Below are positions 1 to 8,612 of a stretch of DNA of 64,000 bases, one piece after another (positions within the stretch are counted from its first letter, which is position 1; the number at the start of each line of letters is the position of its first letter). Source of the DNA: G963678445 sp963678445. Lineage in GTDB: Bacteria > Hydrogenedentota > Hydrogenedentia > Hydrogenedentales > G963678445. Both the position numbers and the translations under genes were made by a program. The stretch spans positions 248,001 through 312,000 of the forward strand of contig OY782877.1 of the NCBI GenBank assembly GCA_963678445.1. The letters are read 5' to 3'. Under the pieces are notes generated by a model that saw nothing but the letters and a program-made list of their open reading frames with translations, ran no database searches and had not been told where the DNA came from.

Positions 1-1407
1 CTGCGGATCGCTATCGTAGACAATGCCGGCACCGGCCTGTAGATACGCCACATCATCCTTCACTATCATAGTCCGAATCAGAATGCACGTATCCATATCA
101 CCCGAAAAACTGATATAGCCACATCCACCCGCATAGGGCCCACGACGCTCCGGCTCTAGTTCATCAATAATATTCATCGCCCGGATTTTGGGCGCACCGC
201 TCACCGTACCCATAGGAAAGGTAGCGCGTAACGCATCATAAGTATCCATCTCCGGCTTCATCTTGCCGGCCACCTCGCTGACAATGTGCATCACATGCGA
301 GTAGCGCTCCACCACCATAAAACGATCCTCGACGGGTGCTACTGTACCCGGCTCGCTGATACGACCGACATCATTGCGGCCCAAATCCACGAGCATAATG
401 TGTTCAGCAATTTCCTTCTCGTCCGCCATCAACTCCTCTTCCAGAATCCGATCCTCCTCCGCAGTCGCGCCACGGGGACGGGTCCCTGCGATGGGGCGCA
501 ACTTGGCTACCCCATCCTGTACGGTCGTCATCACCTCTGGGCTGGAACCCACCAGTGAAAACTCGGGAAACGTCATCAGCACCATATACGGCGATGGATT
601 GATACACCGCAACGCCCTATACAAATTGGGCGGACTGGCGTAGACAGGGCGCTTGAAACGCTGTGAGAGCACTACCTGGAAGATGTCGCCAGCGGTGATG
701 TATTCCTTGGCCTTCTCCACCGCTGCACAAAAATCTTCACGGGTAAAATTTGACTCCATCGCAATTTCATCAGCATTGGAATGCAACCGCTCTGTAGTGA
801 CCATCAACGGCCCCCGCAGCTTCTTCTCCAAAGCATCTATCTTACGAACCGCATCGTTATACGCCGCCTCCACATTGCCACGCACATGCGTATTGGCTAC
901 GATTTTAATCTTGTTGTTAACATGATCAAAAATCAGCATCGTATCCGTAATCATGAAATACAGATCCGGCAGGTTTAAGGTATCCGGATTCTCATCCGCT
1001 ATATCCTCAAAAAAACGAACCTGATCGTATGACATGTAGCCAACTGCACCACCATAGAATGAAGGCAAACCTTCTACTGGAATCGGCTGGTACTCGGCCA
1101 TCAGTTTGCGAAGTTCACCCAAGGGATCGTCGGACTCAAAGGAGCCTTCGCATCCTTCACGTATAATCGAAACCTGACGTCCTTTCGAACGGAAGATTAC
1201 CGACGGATTCGCACCTAAAAATGAATATTGCCCAATAGAATCGGCGCGCTCCACACTTTCCAATAAAAATGCGTACGGCGCCATCCGTGCAATCTTCAAA
1301 TATGCCGTTACCGGCGTTTCCAAATCCGCCAGAATCTCACGATAAATCGGTGCTACCGCACCCTGTCTTACCTGTTTGCGAAATGTATCAATATCCGGAT
1401 AAATCAT
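1..1407 (-). CDS. trpE: Anthranilate synthase component I (3' end cut by window)
   Basis: Converts chorismate and glutamine or ammonia to anthranilate, the first committed step of tryptophan synthesis, in the cytoplasm with a TrpG subunit that is not in the window. The 469 visible codons lack about 30 residues of a usual TrpE of about 500. Seen: an LLES-type tryptophan-feedback motif near residues 48-51, PIAGTRPRG, the GRNDVGR metal/chorismate block, the FPMGTVSGAPK motif and AGAGIVYDSDP at the cut end. The LLES motif argues for TrpE rather than PabB or an isochorismate synthase. The start at 1407 is preceded by AAGGGG about six bases upstream. hisI lies 37 bp upstream on the same strand, so the two may share a transcript. 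Confidence 0.95.
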   Translation of the reverse strand, partial: MIYPDIDTFRKQVRQGAVAPIYREILADLETPVTAYLKIARMAPYAFLLESVERADSIGQYSFLGANPSVIFRSKGRQVSIIREGCEGSFESDDPLGELRKLMAEYQPIPVEGLPSFYGGAVGYMSYDQVRFFEDIADENPDTLNLPDLYFMITDTMLIFDHVNNKIKIVANTHVRGNVEAAYNDAVRKIDALEKKLRGPLMVTTERLHSNADEIAMESNFTREDFCAAVEKAKEYITAGDIFQVVLSQRFKRPVYASPPNLYRALRCINPSPYMVLMTFPEFSLVGSSPEVMTTVQDGVAKLRPIAGTRPRGATAEEDRILEEELMADEKEIAEHIMLVDLGRNDVGRISEPGTVAPVEDRFMVVERYSHVMHIVSEVAGKMKPEMDTYDALRATFPMGTVSGAPKIRAMNIIDELEPERRGPYAGGCGYISFSGDMDTCILIRTMIVKDDVAYLQAGAGIVYDSDPQ

Positions 1408-1444
1408 CTTATCCCCTTTCCATCACACCACCCTCGAAGAACGA

Positions 1445-1810
1445 CTAGCTTTCTGCAATGCCGTCGCCGTCGAGAGTAATCGTGCCGTCATCATTTACTA
1501 AGCGATAAAAACAACTGGTCTCATTCGTGTGGCATGTCGGCCCTACGGGATCGCAACGCACCACCAACGCATCCGCATCGCAATCCGTGTGCATATCCAC
1601 AACATTCAACACATTGCCCGATGTTTCCCCTTTAAGCCACAACTTTTGGCGTGACCGTGACCAGAAACACGCCTTTTTCTCCTTCATCGTAATCGCCAGC
1701 GATTCCTCGTTCATATACCCAACCATCAGTACCTGCCCTGTCTTATAGTGCTGAATCACTGCGCAAATGAGGCCTTTGTCATCAAATTTAATAATGTCAT
1801 TCAATTTCAT
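1445..1810 (-). CDS. hisI: Phosphoribosyl-AMP cyclohydrolase
   Basis: Opens the purine ring of phosphoribosyl-AMP in histidine synthesis (zinc- and magnesium-dependent, cytoplasmic). The 121-residue protein shows the family landmarks: CFWSRSR, the DxDxD metal site in MHTDCDADAL, and zinc-binding cysteines in GPTCHTNETSC. It is a stand-alone HisI with no HisE (pyrophosphohydrolase) domain at the C-terminus. The frame is open for 34 more codons upstream, but ATG at 1810 fits the family N-terminus (MKLNDIIKFDDKG) and has GGAGAAG just upstream. hisF follows 389 bp upstream on the same strand; trpE lies downstream. Confidence 0.95.
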   Translation of the reverse strand: MKLNDIIKFDDKGLICAVIQHYKTGQVLMVGYMNEESLAITMKEKKACFWSRSRQKLWLKGETSGNVLNVVDMHTDCDADALVVRCDPVGPTCHTNETSCFYRLVNDDGTITLDGDGIAES

Positions 1811-2199
1811 TTTTCTTCTCCAAGTGCGCACAGGCACCCTAACGTATAAGCCTAGACCAAAATACATGCATACAAATCGCCCATCAGGGCACAGTTGTAT
1901 GAAAAGCATCATCTCATAAAAACATCGCTACTATAGCAACAATATCCGCTACACAACCGATCTGTCACGGGTCCCCGGTTCCCAAAAAAAATCGTCCGTC
2001 AAAGCGTGATACAGCACTACTGTACACCAGATATAAAGAAGAGAAAAAATAAGGAAGGAACCCGCTGGAGATCAGGCATGGGTATAGTGAGGCCATCGAA
2101 GCAAAGAATATGCAATCATCGGCATCACGCTATCTCCATCAGGTTAAAAGGTAAGTTATACTATGTGGCGATCGCAAGTACGACCGCCACCGAACGCTA
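1811..2199. other. Gap between hisI and hisF with no recognised feature
   Basis: No coding frame with a ribosome site, no hairpin followed by a T run and no copy of the dispersed repeat was seen here. It presumably holds the hisI promoter on the minus strand, but no clear -10/-35 pair could be assigned. Confidence 0.4.
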
Positions 2200-2967
2200 C
2201 TAGTATCGCACAGGCACACCATGCTTTGCAAGATATTCTTTAGCTTCCCGAATAGTGTATTCCTGGAAGTGAAAAATAGAGGCGGCTAAAGCGGCATCCG
2301 CACCGCCTTCTACCAGACCTTCTCGCAGATGTTCCAGATTCCCAGCGCCACCACTGGCGATCACCGGAATGCTCACCGCATCCGCCACCTGACGCGTCAG
2401 CTCAATGCCATAGCCATCTTTCGTACCATCGCAATCCATACAGGTAAGCAAGATCTCACCGGCACCACGCGCCTCAGCTTCCTTGGCCCACTCTAACGGC
2501 TTCAGAGGCGTCTCCCGGCCGCCATCACGGCCGCCATGGCTCTTCACGACGTAGGCGCCATCCGGCTGCCGTTTCGCATCAATCGCGACTACAATACACT
2601 GTGCCCCAAAGCGTGATGACGCTTCGGTAATAAAAGCGGGGTTTTCAATCGCCGGTGTATTGATCGACACCTTATCCGCGCCTGCGTTCAACATACGGCG
2701 GATGTCTTCAATAGTACGGATCCCCCCACCAACACATAACGGCATAAACACCTGCTCTGCCGTACGCGACACCACGTCCAGCATCGTGTCACGATTATCG
2801 GTCGAAGCACGGATATCCAAAAACACCAACTCATCCGCCCCCTCATCATCATAGCGCTTGGCAATCTCCACCGGATCGCCCGCATCACGCAGTCCCAAAA
2901 ACTTCACCCCCTTCACCACACGCCCATCGGCCACATCCAAACACGGTATAATTCGCTTTGCAAGCAT
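2200..2967 (-). CDS. hisF: Imidazole glycerol phosphate synthase cyclase subunit
   Basis: TIM-barrel cyclase that uses ammonia delivered by HisH to turn PRFAR into imidazole glycerol phosphate and AICAR. At 255 residues it is the normal family length. Seen: N-terminal LAKRIIPCLDV with the catalytic Asp11, DELVFLDI, the phosphate-binding CVGGGIRT, AIDAKR with the second catalytic Asp near residue 130, and the second phosphate loop IASGGAGN. hisH and the rest of the pathway are not in the window, so the histidine genes are dispersed or only partly clustered. The 5' side borders two copies of the dispersed repeat. Confidence 0.97.
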   Translation of the reverse strand: MLAKRIIPCLDVADGRVVKGVKFLGLRDAGDPVEIAKRYDDEGADELVFLDIRASTDNRDTMLDVVSRTAEQVFMPLCVGGGIRTIEDIRRMLNAGADKVSINTPAIENPAFITEASSRFGAQCIVVAIDAKRQPDGAYVVKSHGGRDGGRETPLKPLEWAKEAEARGAGEILLTCMDCDGTKDGYGIELTRQVADAVSIPVIASGGAGNLEHLREGLVEGGADAALAASIFHFQEYTIREAKEYLAKHGVPVRY

Positions 2968-3046
2968 GATTTATCTTCTCTGCTCCGTTCGTATCAAACA
3001 ACTTTATCATTCGGCGCGCCAGCGACCGTTCAACGACCGCAGGCAA

Positions 3047-3143
3047 GTGGCCAAGGCCACAGCCAGGAAATATAGTTCTTGCCGTCCGTGAACATCGCAA
3101 AATCCCGTTTTTTATGACGGGTTCTGGAATGCCGGTCACTAAA
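3047..3143 (+). repeat. Dispersed structured repeat, A-type copy
   Basis: Hairpin 1 is GTGGCC-AA-GGCCAC, a co-varied version of GTGGTC-CAGC-GACCAC. Then come the TAGTTCTTGCCGTCC block, GCAAAATCCCG, the TTTTTTATGAC core and the terminal GGTCACTAA. It lies between hisF and amaP, both on the minus strand. A degenerate fragment (CCAGCGACCG, AACGACCGCAGGCA) precedes it at about 3019-3046. Confidence 0.75.
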
Positions 3144-3144
3144 A

Positions 3145-3232
3145 CGGCCCAGGGACCATAACCGATAAGGCTATGACCCCTGCACGTCATGTAATCCGTT
3201 TTTTAATATAGCTACCAGACGTCGCAGCCCGT
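3145..3232 (+). repeat. Degenerate second copy of the dispersed repeat
   Basis: Directly follows the previous copy. CGGCCCAGGGACCATAACC, GGCTATGACCCCTGCA and CCGTTTTTTAATATAGC line up in order with hairpin 1, block 2 and the T-rich core of the family. It ends at the stop codon of the amaP-like gene. Confidence 0.5.
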
Positions 3233-3233
3233 T

Positions 3234-4256
3234 TTAAAACGACCAGCGATCCCGATTGCTTCCCTCTTCGTTCTCCTGCTCCACATCCGACGTCTCCTCC
3301 TGCATGCTCCACACATCTGGGGCAACGTCACCGGAAGCATCCTCTTCCTGTTCCTCGAGCTCAGAAGCAGCTTCCTCGCTGACGAAATCATCCGAAGTTT
3401 CCTCAACTTCCTCTGTCTCTTCCGTCTCCTGAACATCTTCTTCGCCGGCTTCATCTTCTTCCAGCGATGCGACAACAGGTGCAACCGCCAAGGGTGCTAA
3501 GGGGGTTTCCTCTTCTTCCTGGATTTCTGGAGCTTCCTCGACTACTGCAGGCGCCTCTTCCTGTTCCACTTCTACTGGAGCCACTTCCTCCGCTTCCATC
3601 GCCATCACACTCGGTGCTTCAACTTCTTTCTTCTCCTCCACCTGCACCGGAGCGGTTGCCTCGGCTTCCTTTTGACGTGCCAGCAACTGTTCACGCAATT
3701 GCTCACTGGAAGCCTTGGGATTCACATTAATGCCCGAAATATTCAGACGAATCGTCGCCAGGTCTTCCAGGCCCAAGGTGTTAATGGCGGTCTCTGCAAT
3801 GTAATCACTCACCAGGTTGGCCGTCTTACGTGCAGGCATCGAAGTTTGGCTTTCCAGCAACGCATCTGCTGTAATCACCGCACGACGTTTTTCTTCATCC
3901 GGCGTAATCTGCAAACGAATCTTTTTCACTTCCGGCATATTGTTCAACACACGGTTCAACATCAACTCCAACGGGGCCAATTGCACTACTACGTCGCCAT
4001 ATTCACCTTCGAAGGTAATCGACTGCGCTTTGCGTCCTTTAGGCAAACGCGGCAAAAAGGCATACAGTCCCACCAAAGTCAACACGCCGCCCAGCGCCAC
4101 CCACAGATAGGTTGCGCTATCCCCTAACTCATCCAGAAAAATGCCAACCTTGTCAAAATTTTCTATTAAGAATGAGCATCCAAAATTCAGGCCAATAAGC
4201 ACCAGACCAGACAATAGCACCAGCAAACTAAGCAGTTTCAACACGAATAACTTCAT
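3234..4256 (-). CDS. amaP: AmaP-like alkaline-shock membrane anchor with long acidic tail
   Basis: AmaP-type proteins anchor Asp23 to the membrane. Residues about 4-35 and 48-70 form two hydrophobic segments joined by a short loop, as in AmaP. A conserved soluble domain (about 80-200) follows. From about 205 to the end (340) the chain is a Glu/Val/Ala-rich acidic tail that ordinary AmaP proteins (about 180-200 residues) lack. The frame is open 19 codons further upstream, but ATG at 4256 follows AAGGAGTAAGGG and starts with a membrane segment. It begins 7 bp after the asp23 stop, so the two are almost certainly co-transcribed and interact. The role of the tail is unknown. Confidence 0.75.
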   Translation of the reverse strand: MKLFVLKLLSLLVLLSGLVLIGLNFGCSFLIENFDKVGIFLDELGDSATYLWVALGGVLTLVGLYAFLPRLPKGRKAQSITFEGEYGDVVVQLAPLELMLNRVLNNMPEVKKIRLQITPDEEKRRAVITADALLESQTSMPARKTANLVSDYIAETAINTLGLEDLATIRLNISGINVNPKASSEQLREQLLARQKEAEATAPVQVEEKKEVEAPSVMAMEAEEVAPVEVEQEEAPAVVEEAPEIQEEEETPLAPLAVAPVVASLEEDEAGEEDVQETEETEEVEETSDDFVSEEAASELEEQEEDASGDVAPDVWSMQEETSDVEQENEEGSNRDRWSF

Positions 4257-4263
4257 AAGACCC

Positions 4264-4617
4264 TTACTCCTTTGTACGTTGAATAAAACGCCTGGAATAT
4301 TTAATCCCTTCAACCATCACATTGACTTGACCTATTGGCCGATCGGAAACCCGCTGAAGAGCATCTAGAATCGCGCATTGCACGCGCGGAACCAACTCAC
4401 GGACATTACAACCATACCGGATTACGATGGCAGCATCAATATGCAACACCCCCACCCCGTCTACACGGGCGCATACACCCGAAGTACGACGCCACTTTCG
4501 CCATGTACGTCTTGCCATCCGCACGACGCCTTCCTGGCGCAAAATCTCAGCTTTGGCGAGCCGTGCATAGACCGATAAACAGGCCGAATTTTTCTCTAAA
4601 ACGGATGTATCCGTCAT
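4264..4617 (-). CDS. Asp23/Gls24 family envelope stress protein
   Basis: A 117-residue soluble protein. The core GVGVLHIDAAIVIRYGCNV, VRELVPRVQ and NVMVEGIKYS matches the Asp23/Gls24 (DUF322) fold known from Bacillota, where YqhY is encoded next to accBC and linked to acetyl-CoA carboxylase and Asp23 binds AmaP. Here it is also directly downstream of accC and upstream of amaP, separated from accC by one dispersed repeat copy. The start at 4617 is preceded by GGATAAGG. Function in a diderm host is inferred from context only. Confidence 0.8.
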   Translation of the reverse strand: MTDTSVLEKNSACLSVYARLAKAEILRQEGVVRMARRTWRKWRRTSGVCARVDGVGVLHIDAAIVIRYGCNVRELVPRVQCAILDALQRVSDRPIGQVNVMVEGIKYSRRFIQRTKE

Positions 4618-4714
4618 AATCCTTATCCCAGCCAGCCCAGCATTACTATCCCATAGCGCAAAGCCAGCTTATCTTAATTGCAACACCATACACCATTGCA
4701 CATGGGCAAGCAAG

Positions 4715-4803
4715 GTGGTCCAGCGACCACAAGCATTAGGTAGGTTCCTTACAGCCCCTGACCACAGCAAAAAACTTCGTTTTTCAGGATAGCTTTGGAG
4801 TAC
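4715..4803 (+). repeat. Dispersed structured repeat, A-type copy
   Basis: Perfect hairpin 1 GTGGTC-CAGC-GACCAC, then AAGCATTAGG, block 2 (AGGTTCCTTACAGCCCCTGA), CACAGCAAAAAACTTCG and a T-rich core. It sits between asp23 and accC and ends 17 bp from the accC stop. Confidence 0.8.
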
Positions 4804-4819
4804 CCGGCACTACAATTAT

Positions 4820-6166
4820 TCACAACAATGCCGAAAGATGCTCATCAAGCAAATCCGGCCCCAAGTCACCCCGCAAAAAGCGATCGCTACGTAGAATGCG
4901 TCCTGTAAAACGCGCTGTATTCGGAACGCCTTCGGTAATAAACTCTTCTAACGCACCACTCAGTCGTGTAATCGCCTCTGCACGGTCCTTGCCCCGTGCG
5001 ATTATCTTCGCCAACAAGGAATCGTACTGGCGAGGAACTTCATACCCGGAAAAAAGGTGCGTGTCCACCCGTATCCCCGGTCCTCCCGGCAGGTGAAACT
5101 GCCGTATTATACCGGGACTCGGCCTAAAGTTCACCTCCGGATCTTCGGCATAGACACGTGCCTCAATAGCAGCCCCAGTCGAACGCGGCGAATGGCATCC
5201 TAACGGCGACCCTGCCGCAATCCGTATTTGCTCCTCAAGCAAATCCACCCCCGTCACTTCTTCCGTCACAGGATGTTCTACCTGAATACGTGCATTGAAC
5301 TCAATAAAATAAAACTGCCCGTCCGGCGTCAACAAAAACTCCGCCGTACCCGCATTCGTATACGCTATCGCCTTCGTAGCCCGTAGCGCCGCCTTGGTCA
5401 TTTTCGTGCGCAAAGAAGTGCTCAAACCGGGACATGGGGTCTCTTCGATTAGCTTTTGATGTCGACGCTGCACAGTACAGTCGCGCTCACCCAGGCTCAC
5501 CACCCGCCCCGACGTATCCGCCAGCATCTGAAATTCAACGTGACGCGCCCCTTCGATGTATTTTTCCAGATAAATTCCCCCATTACCAAAAGCGGCTGTC
5601 GCTTCATTCGTCGCCAAAGCGACATCATGTACTAAAGTCGCTTTATTATGCACCACACGCATCCCCTTGCCACCACCGCCCGCCGCCGCCTTCACGATTA
5701 CCGGGTAGCCTATTTTTTCCGCCAATGCTACCGCATCCTGCGGGTCGGCAATCACCCCCTCGCTACCTGGCACAATCGGCACGCCTGCTGCCTGAACCGC
5801 AGCACGACACGCAGCCTTGTCTCCACTTAGGGCAATCGATTCCGGCATCGCACCTACGAATACAATATTACAATCCCGACAAATCGCAGCAAACTTTGCG
5901 CTCTCCGATAGAAATCCATATCCGGGATGTATCGCCTGGGCATCGGTAATCTCCGCCGCAGCAATAATCGCAGGTATATTCAGGTAACTCGCCTGCGCCT
6001 CAGGCGGCCCTATACAAATACTCTCATCCGCCAGCACGGTATGCAGCGCATCCTTGTCTGCCGTGGAATATACTGCAATAGAGGTAATCCCCATAGAACG
6101 GCAGGCGCGGATAATTCGCACCGCGATCTCACCCCGATTGGCTATAAGAAGACGTTTAAACATCAT
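4820..6166 (-). CDS. accC: Acetyl-CoA carboxylase, biotin carboxylase subunit
   Basis: ATP-dependent carboxylation of the biotin on AccB, the first step of fatty-acid synthesis. The 448 residues match the family length. Seen: N-terminal KRLLIANRGEIAVRIIRA, the glycine-rich ATP loop KAAAGGGGKGMRVV, HVEFQ, GERDCTVQRRHQKLIEE, and the active-site strand FIEFNARIQVEHPVTE, which keeps the catalytic Glu, Asn and Arg. The usual Met-Asn-Thr-Arg here reads Phe-Asn-Ala-Arg, a mild deviation. accB lies 81 bp upstream on the same strand, a standard accBC pair. The carboxyltransferase genes accA and accD are not in the window. Confidence 0.97.
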   Translation of the reverse strand: MMFKRLLIANRGEIAVRIIRACRSMGITSIAVYSTADKDALHTVLADESICIGPPEAQASYLNIPAIIAAAEITDAQAIHPGYGFLSESAKFAAICRDCNIVFVGAMPESIALSGDKAACRAAVQAAGVPIVPGSEGVIADPQDAVALAEKIGYPVIVKAAAGGGGKGMRVVHNKATLVHDVALATNEATAAFGNGGIYLEKYIEGARHVEFQMLADTSGRVVSLGERDCTVQRRHQKLIEETPCPGLSTSLRTKMTKAALRATKAIAYTNAGTAEFLLTPDGQFYFIEFNARIQVEHPVTEEVTGVDLLEEQIRIAAGSPLGCHSPRSTGAAIEARVYAEDPEVNFRPSPGIIRQFHLPGGPGIRVDTHLFSGYEVPRQYDSLLAKIIARGKDRAEAITRLSGALEEFITEGVPNTARFTGRILRSDRFLRGDLGPDLLDEHLSALL

Positions 6167-6247
6167 GCCTCAACATAATCATTGCAAGAAAGAACGTTCC
6201 TATTCTGACAACACGCCATTATGTCCCTGCGCTCGCTTATCCGAAAG

Positions 6248-6721
6248 TCACACCAAAGGACGCACAGCAAATAATGGCTGGCCAAATTCTACGGGCTCTG
6301 CGTTATCCACCAATACCCGCTCCACAATAGCTGGAAACTTCGCCACCACCTCATTCATAATCTTCATCGCTTCCACAATACACAACGTCTGCTCAGGCTC
6401 TACCGTATCGCCCGCCGATACATAGGGCACCTTATCCGCGGCCGGTGCAGTATAAAATGTACCCACCATCGGCGAATCAATCGTCACCAATCCCGCATCC
6501 TCCAACGCCTGCCCCGCCCTGTCCTCTTCAGAAATCGCTGTATCTGCTTGAGATGCAGAGAGCATCACCTGCTGTGGCGGCGTCGAGGAAACGGGCTCTG
6601 AAACACACGGGGGCACCTGTTTGCTCAAACGCACCCGACGCCCATCTTCCTCAATCTCTAGCTCCGCCAGCTTCGAATCTTCGAGAATACGGATTAGTTC
6701 CTGAAGCTCAGCTATATCCAC
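6248..6721 (-). CDS. accB: Biotin carboxyl carrier protein of acetyl-CoA carboxylase
   Basis: Carries biotin between AccC and the carboxyltransferase. It is 157 residues long. An N-terminal helix (about 1-25) and a Pro/Ala/Ser-rich linker (about 35-78) precede the biotinyl domain (about 79-157), which has the thumb segment SPMVGTFYTAPA and the modification site EAMKIMNEV with the biotinylated lysine at about residue 120. It is directly upstream of accC. A hairpin with terminator character separates it from efp. Confidence 0.97.
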   Translation of the reverse strand: MDIAELQELIRILEDSKLAELEIEEDGRRVRLSKQVPPCVSEPVSSTPPQQVMLSASQADTAISEEDRAGQALEDAGLVTIDSPMVGTFYTAPAADKVPYVSAGDTVEPEQTLCIVEAMKIMNEVVAKFPAIVERVLVDNAEPVEFGQPLFAVRPLV

Positions 6722-6885
6722 TGTGTATCCTCCATCACAGACACTATCCCAAAAACCAGCTCAACGTAAACCCTGTATACTGCATTCTGCTTTCCCACAG
6801 CAGGGCGTACGCTTCCCCGACACTATGCCACGACGCTCAAAAAAGTTCCACTTTTCGCCCTATTAAAACGGTACGAAACAAAATT

Positions 6886-6925
6886 CGGTAGTGTTCGCGC
6901 CAATTTATACGCACAAACACTACCG
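6886..6925 (-). terminator. Hairpin between efp and accB
   Basis: Perfect 10-bp arms CGGTAGTGTT / AACACTACCG enclose a 20-base loop that can extend the stem. On the minus strand it lies downstream of the efp stop and is followed by AATTTTGTTTC. It may be a weak intrinsic terminator or attenuator. Confidence 0.55.
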
Positions 6926-6978
6926 CAACTTTAAAAGAAAAATACAGCGCCTAATAAGACCTGCACAATTTCACAGGG

Positions 6979-7542
6979 TTATTGATTCACCCTTTCGATA
7001 TAGGCCGCTGTGCGCGTATCCACCTTCACCACGTCTCCTTCGTTAATAAACAGTGGCACCTGAACGGTCGCCCCTGATTCCAGTGTGGCCGGTTTGGTAG
7101 CACCGGAAGAACGATCGCCCTGCACGCCTGGATCCGACTTGGTCACCGTCAACTCTACATGCAACGGCACCTTCACACTGATTACCTTGTTGTTATGGAA
7201 TACCAATGTGATGTTCGTGTTCTCTTTCATCCACTGCGCCCCATCGCCTATCACGTCCGCATTCACTTCCAACTGTTCATACGTATTGTTGTCCATAAAA
7301 TGGAAGAGATCGCCATCATTGTAGAGATACTGCCAAGGCTGATCCTCAATACGCGCTTCCTCAAATTTTTCACCGGAACGATAGGTCTTTTCCAACACGC
7401 GTCCCGTAAGCACATTTTTCAATTTTGTGCGTACAAAAGCGCCGCCTTTACCTGGCTTCACATGTTGAAACTCCACCAGCTCCCACAACCCATTATCCAC
7501 TTCAATCACAATACCATTTCTAAAATCAGCTGTCGAAATCAT
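6979..7542 (-). CDS. efp: Translation elongation factor P
   Basis: Relieves ribosome stalling at polyproline stretches. At 187 residues with three OB-like domains it has the standard length. The loop HVKPGKGGAF carries the modifiable lysine at about residue 32 (KPGKGGA type). No EpmA-like modification gene is seen here. The start overlaps the stop of the upstream M24 peptidase gene by 4 bp (ATGA), indicating translational coupling. The peptidase-efp-accB-accC order is a known conserved neighbourhood. Confidence 0.97.
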   Translation of the reverse strand: MISTADFRNGIVIEVDNGLWELVEFQHVKPGKGGAFVRTKLKNVLTGRVLEKTYRSGEKFEEARIEDQPWQYLYNDGDLFHFMDNNTYEQLEVNADVIGDGAQWMKENTNITLVFHNNKVISVKVPLHVELTVTKSDPGVQGDRSSGATKPATLESGATVQVPLFINEGDVVKVDTRTAAYIERVNQ

Positions 7543-8612
7543 TTTGATAACACCTCTAATGCTTTACCGGTGGCCGTCAACACCTCACAGCCGTCAGTAG
7601 TGACAACCACCAAATCCTCTATTCGAACCCCGCCACGTGCGGGAAGATAGATACCGGGTTCCACCGTAACCACCATGCCAGGTTGCAACACGGTATCTGA
7701 CAATTTGTTAAGTCTCGGGGCTTCGTGCACTTCCAGCCCCACGCCATGGCCCAGGCCATGCCCGAAAAACGAACCATAACCCGCTGTATCTATCTGATCA
7801 CGCGCAACTTTATCCACCGCAGAAGCAACCGCACCCGGACGTACCGCGACCAAGGCCGCCTCCTGCGCTGACATCGTCACCTGATAAATCTCCTGAAACC
7901 AAGCGCCGGGCATCCTACCGTATACATACGTGCGTGTCAAGTCAGAACAATATCCTCCCACCACACAACCACAGTCAATTAAAACGATATCTCCCTCGCG
8001 CAACGGTGTATCACCGGGAGCGCCATGCGGCAGAGAGCTGCGTGCCCCAAACAAAACAATCGCATCAAAGGATACGCCCGACGCCCCACGAAGACGAAAT
8101 TCATACTCCAATCGTGCAGCCACTTCACATTCTGTCTGGCCAGGCGCTAAATCCGCCACGACCTCAGCCAACGCCGCCTCCGCCACATTCGAAGCCTTTC
8201 GAATAGACGCCACCTCTTCAGGAGATTTTATCCAACGCAACTGCGGCATCAGCGTATCCAATGTCACCAATTCCCCGGAATACACACCCCGCACCTTATC
8301 CCACTGTTGTACCGTCAACCGCGTGGGATCAAAACCACACGACGCCACCCCCAACGTTTGCAAACACTGGCCAACACGCAGTTCCAATCCCCCCGCCACC
8401 TCTTCAACCTGCATACCCGATACCTGCGCTGTCGCCTGCTCCGTATAGCGAAAATCACAAAAGAAAAACGCTTCCTGCGCCGTCACCAACACCGCTGAAG
8501 TACTCCCATGAAATCCACTCAAATAGGCATTATCCGACGGCGCAACGCTGAAAAATGCCTCCACACCTGCCGCAGCAAGCCCAGCTCGTAATTTTCCGAT
8601 TCGTTCACTCAT
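7539..8612 (-). CDS. M24 family Xaa-Pro aminopeptidase/dipeptidase
   Basis: Cytoplasmic metallopeptidase that cleaves peptides with proline in the second position. The 357 residues contain a creatinase-like N-terminal domain (about 1-125) and a pita-bread catalytic domain. The two-metal ligands are all visible: Asp in LIDCG, Asp in CSDLTRT, His in GHGLGHGVG, Glu in VEPGIY and Glu in VRIEDLV. It is short like the YqhT/YpdF subgroup that sits upstream of efp in many genomes. It overlaps efp (4 bp) and the upstream ligase gene (4 bp), so this is a tightly coupled operon. Exact specificity (aminopeptidase or prolidase) cannot be read from sequence. Confidence 0.92.
   Translation of the reverse strand: MSERIGKLRAGLAAAGVEAFFSVAPSDNAYLSGFHGSTSAVLVTAQEAFFFCDFRYTEQATAQVSGMQVEEVAGGLELRVGQCLQTLGVASCGFDPTRLTVQQWDKVRGVYSGELVTLDTLMPQLRWIKSPEEVASIRKASNVAEAALAEVVADLAPGQTECEVAARLEYEFRLRGASGVSFDAIVLFGARSSLPHGAPGDTPLREGDIVLIDCGCVVGGYCSDLTRTYVYGRMPGAWFQEIYQVTMSAQEAALVAVRPGAVASAVDKVARDQIDTAGYGSFFGHGLGHGVGLEVHEAPRLNKLSDTVLQPGMVVTVEPGIYLPARGGVRIEDLVVVTTDGCEVLTATGKALEVLSK

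Noticed and set aside
2006..2203. 65-codon frame between hisI and hisF
   Set aside because: No ribosome site, low-complexity basic peptide, overlaps the hisF stop.
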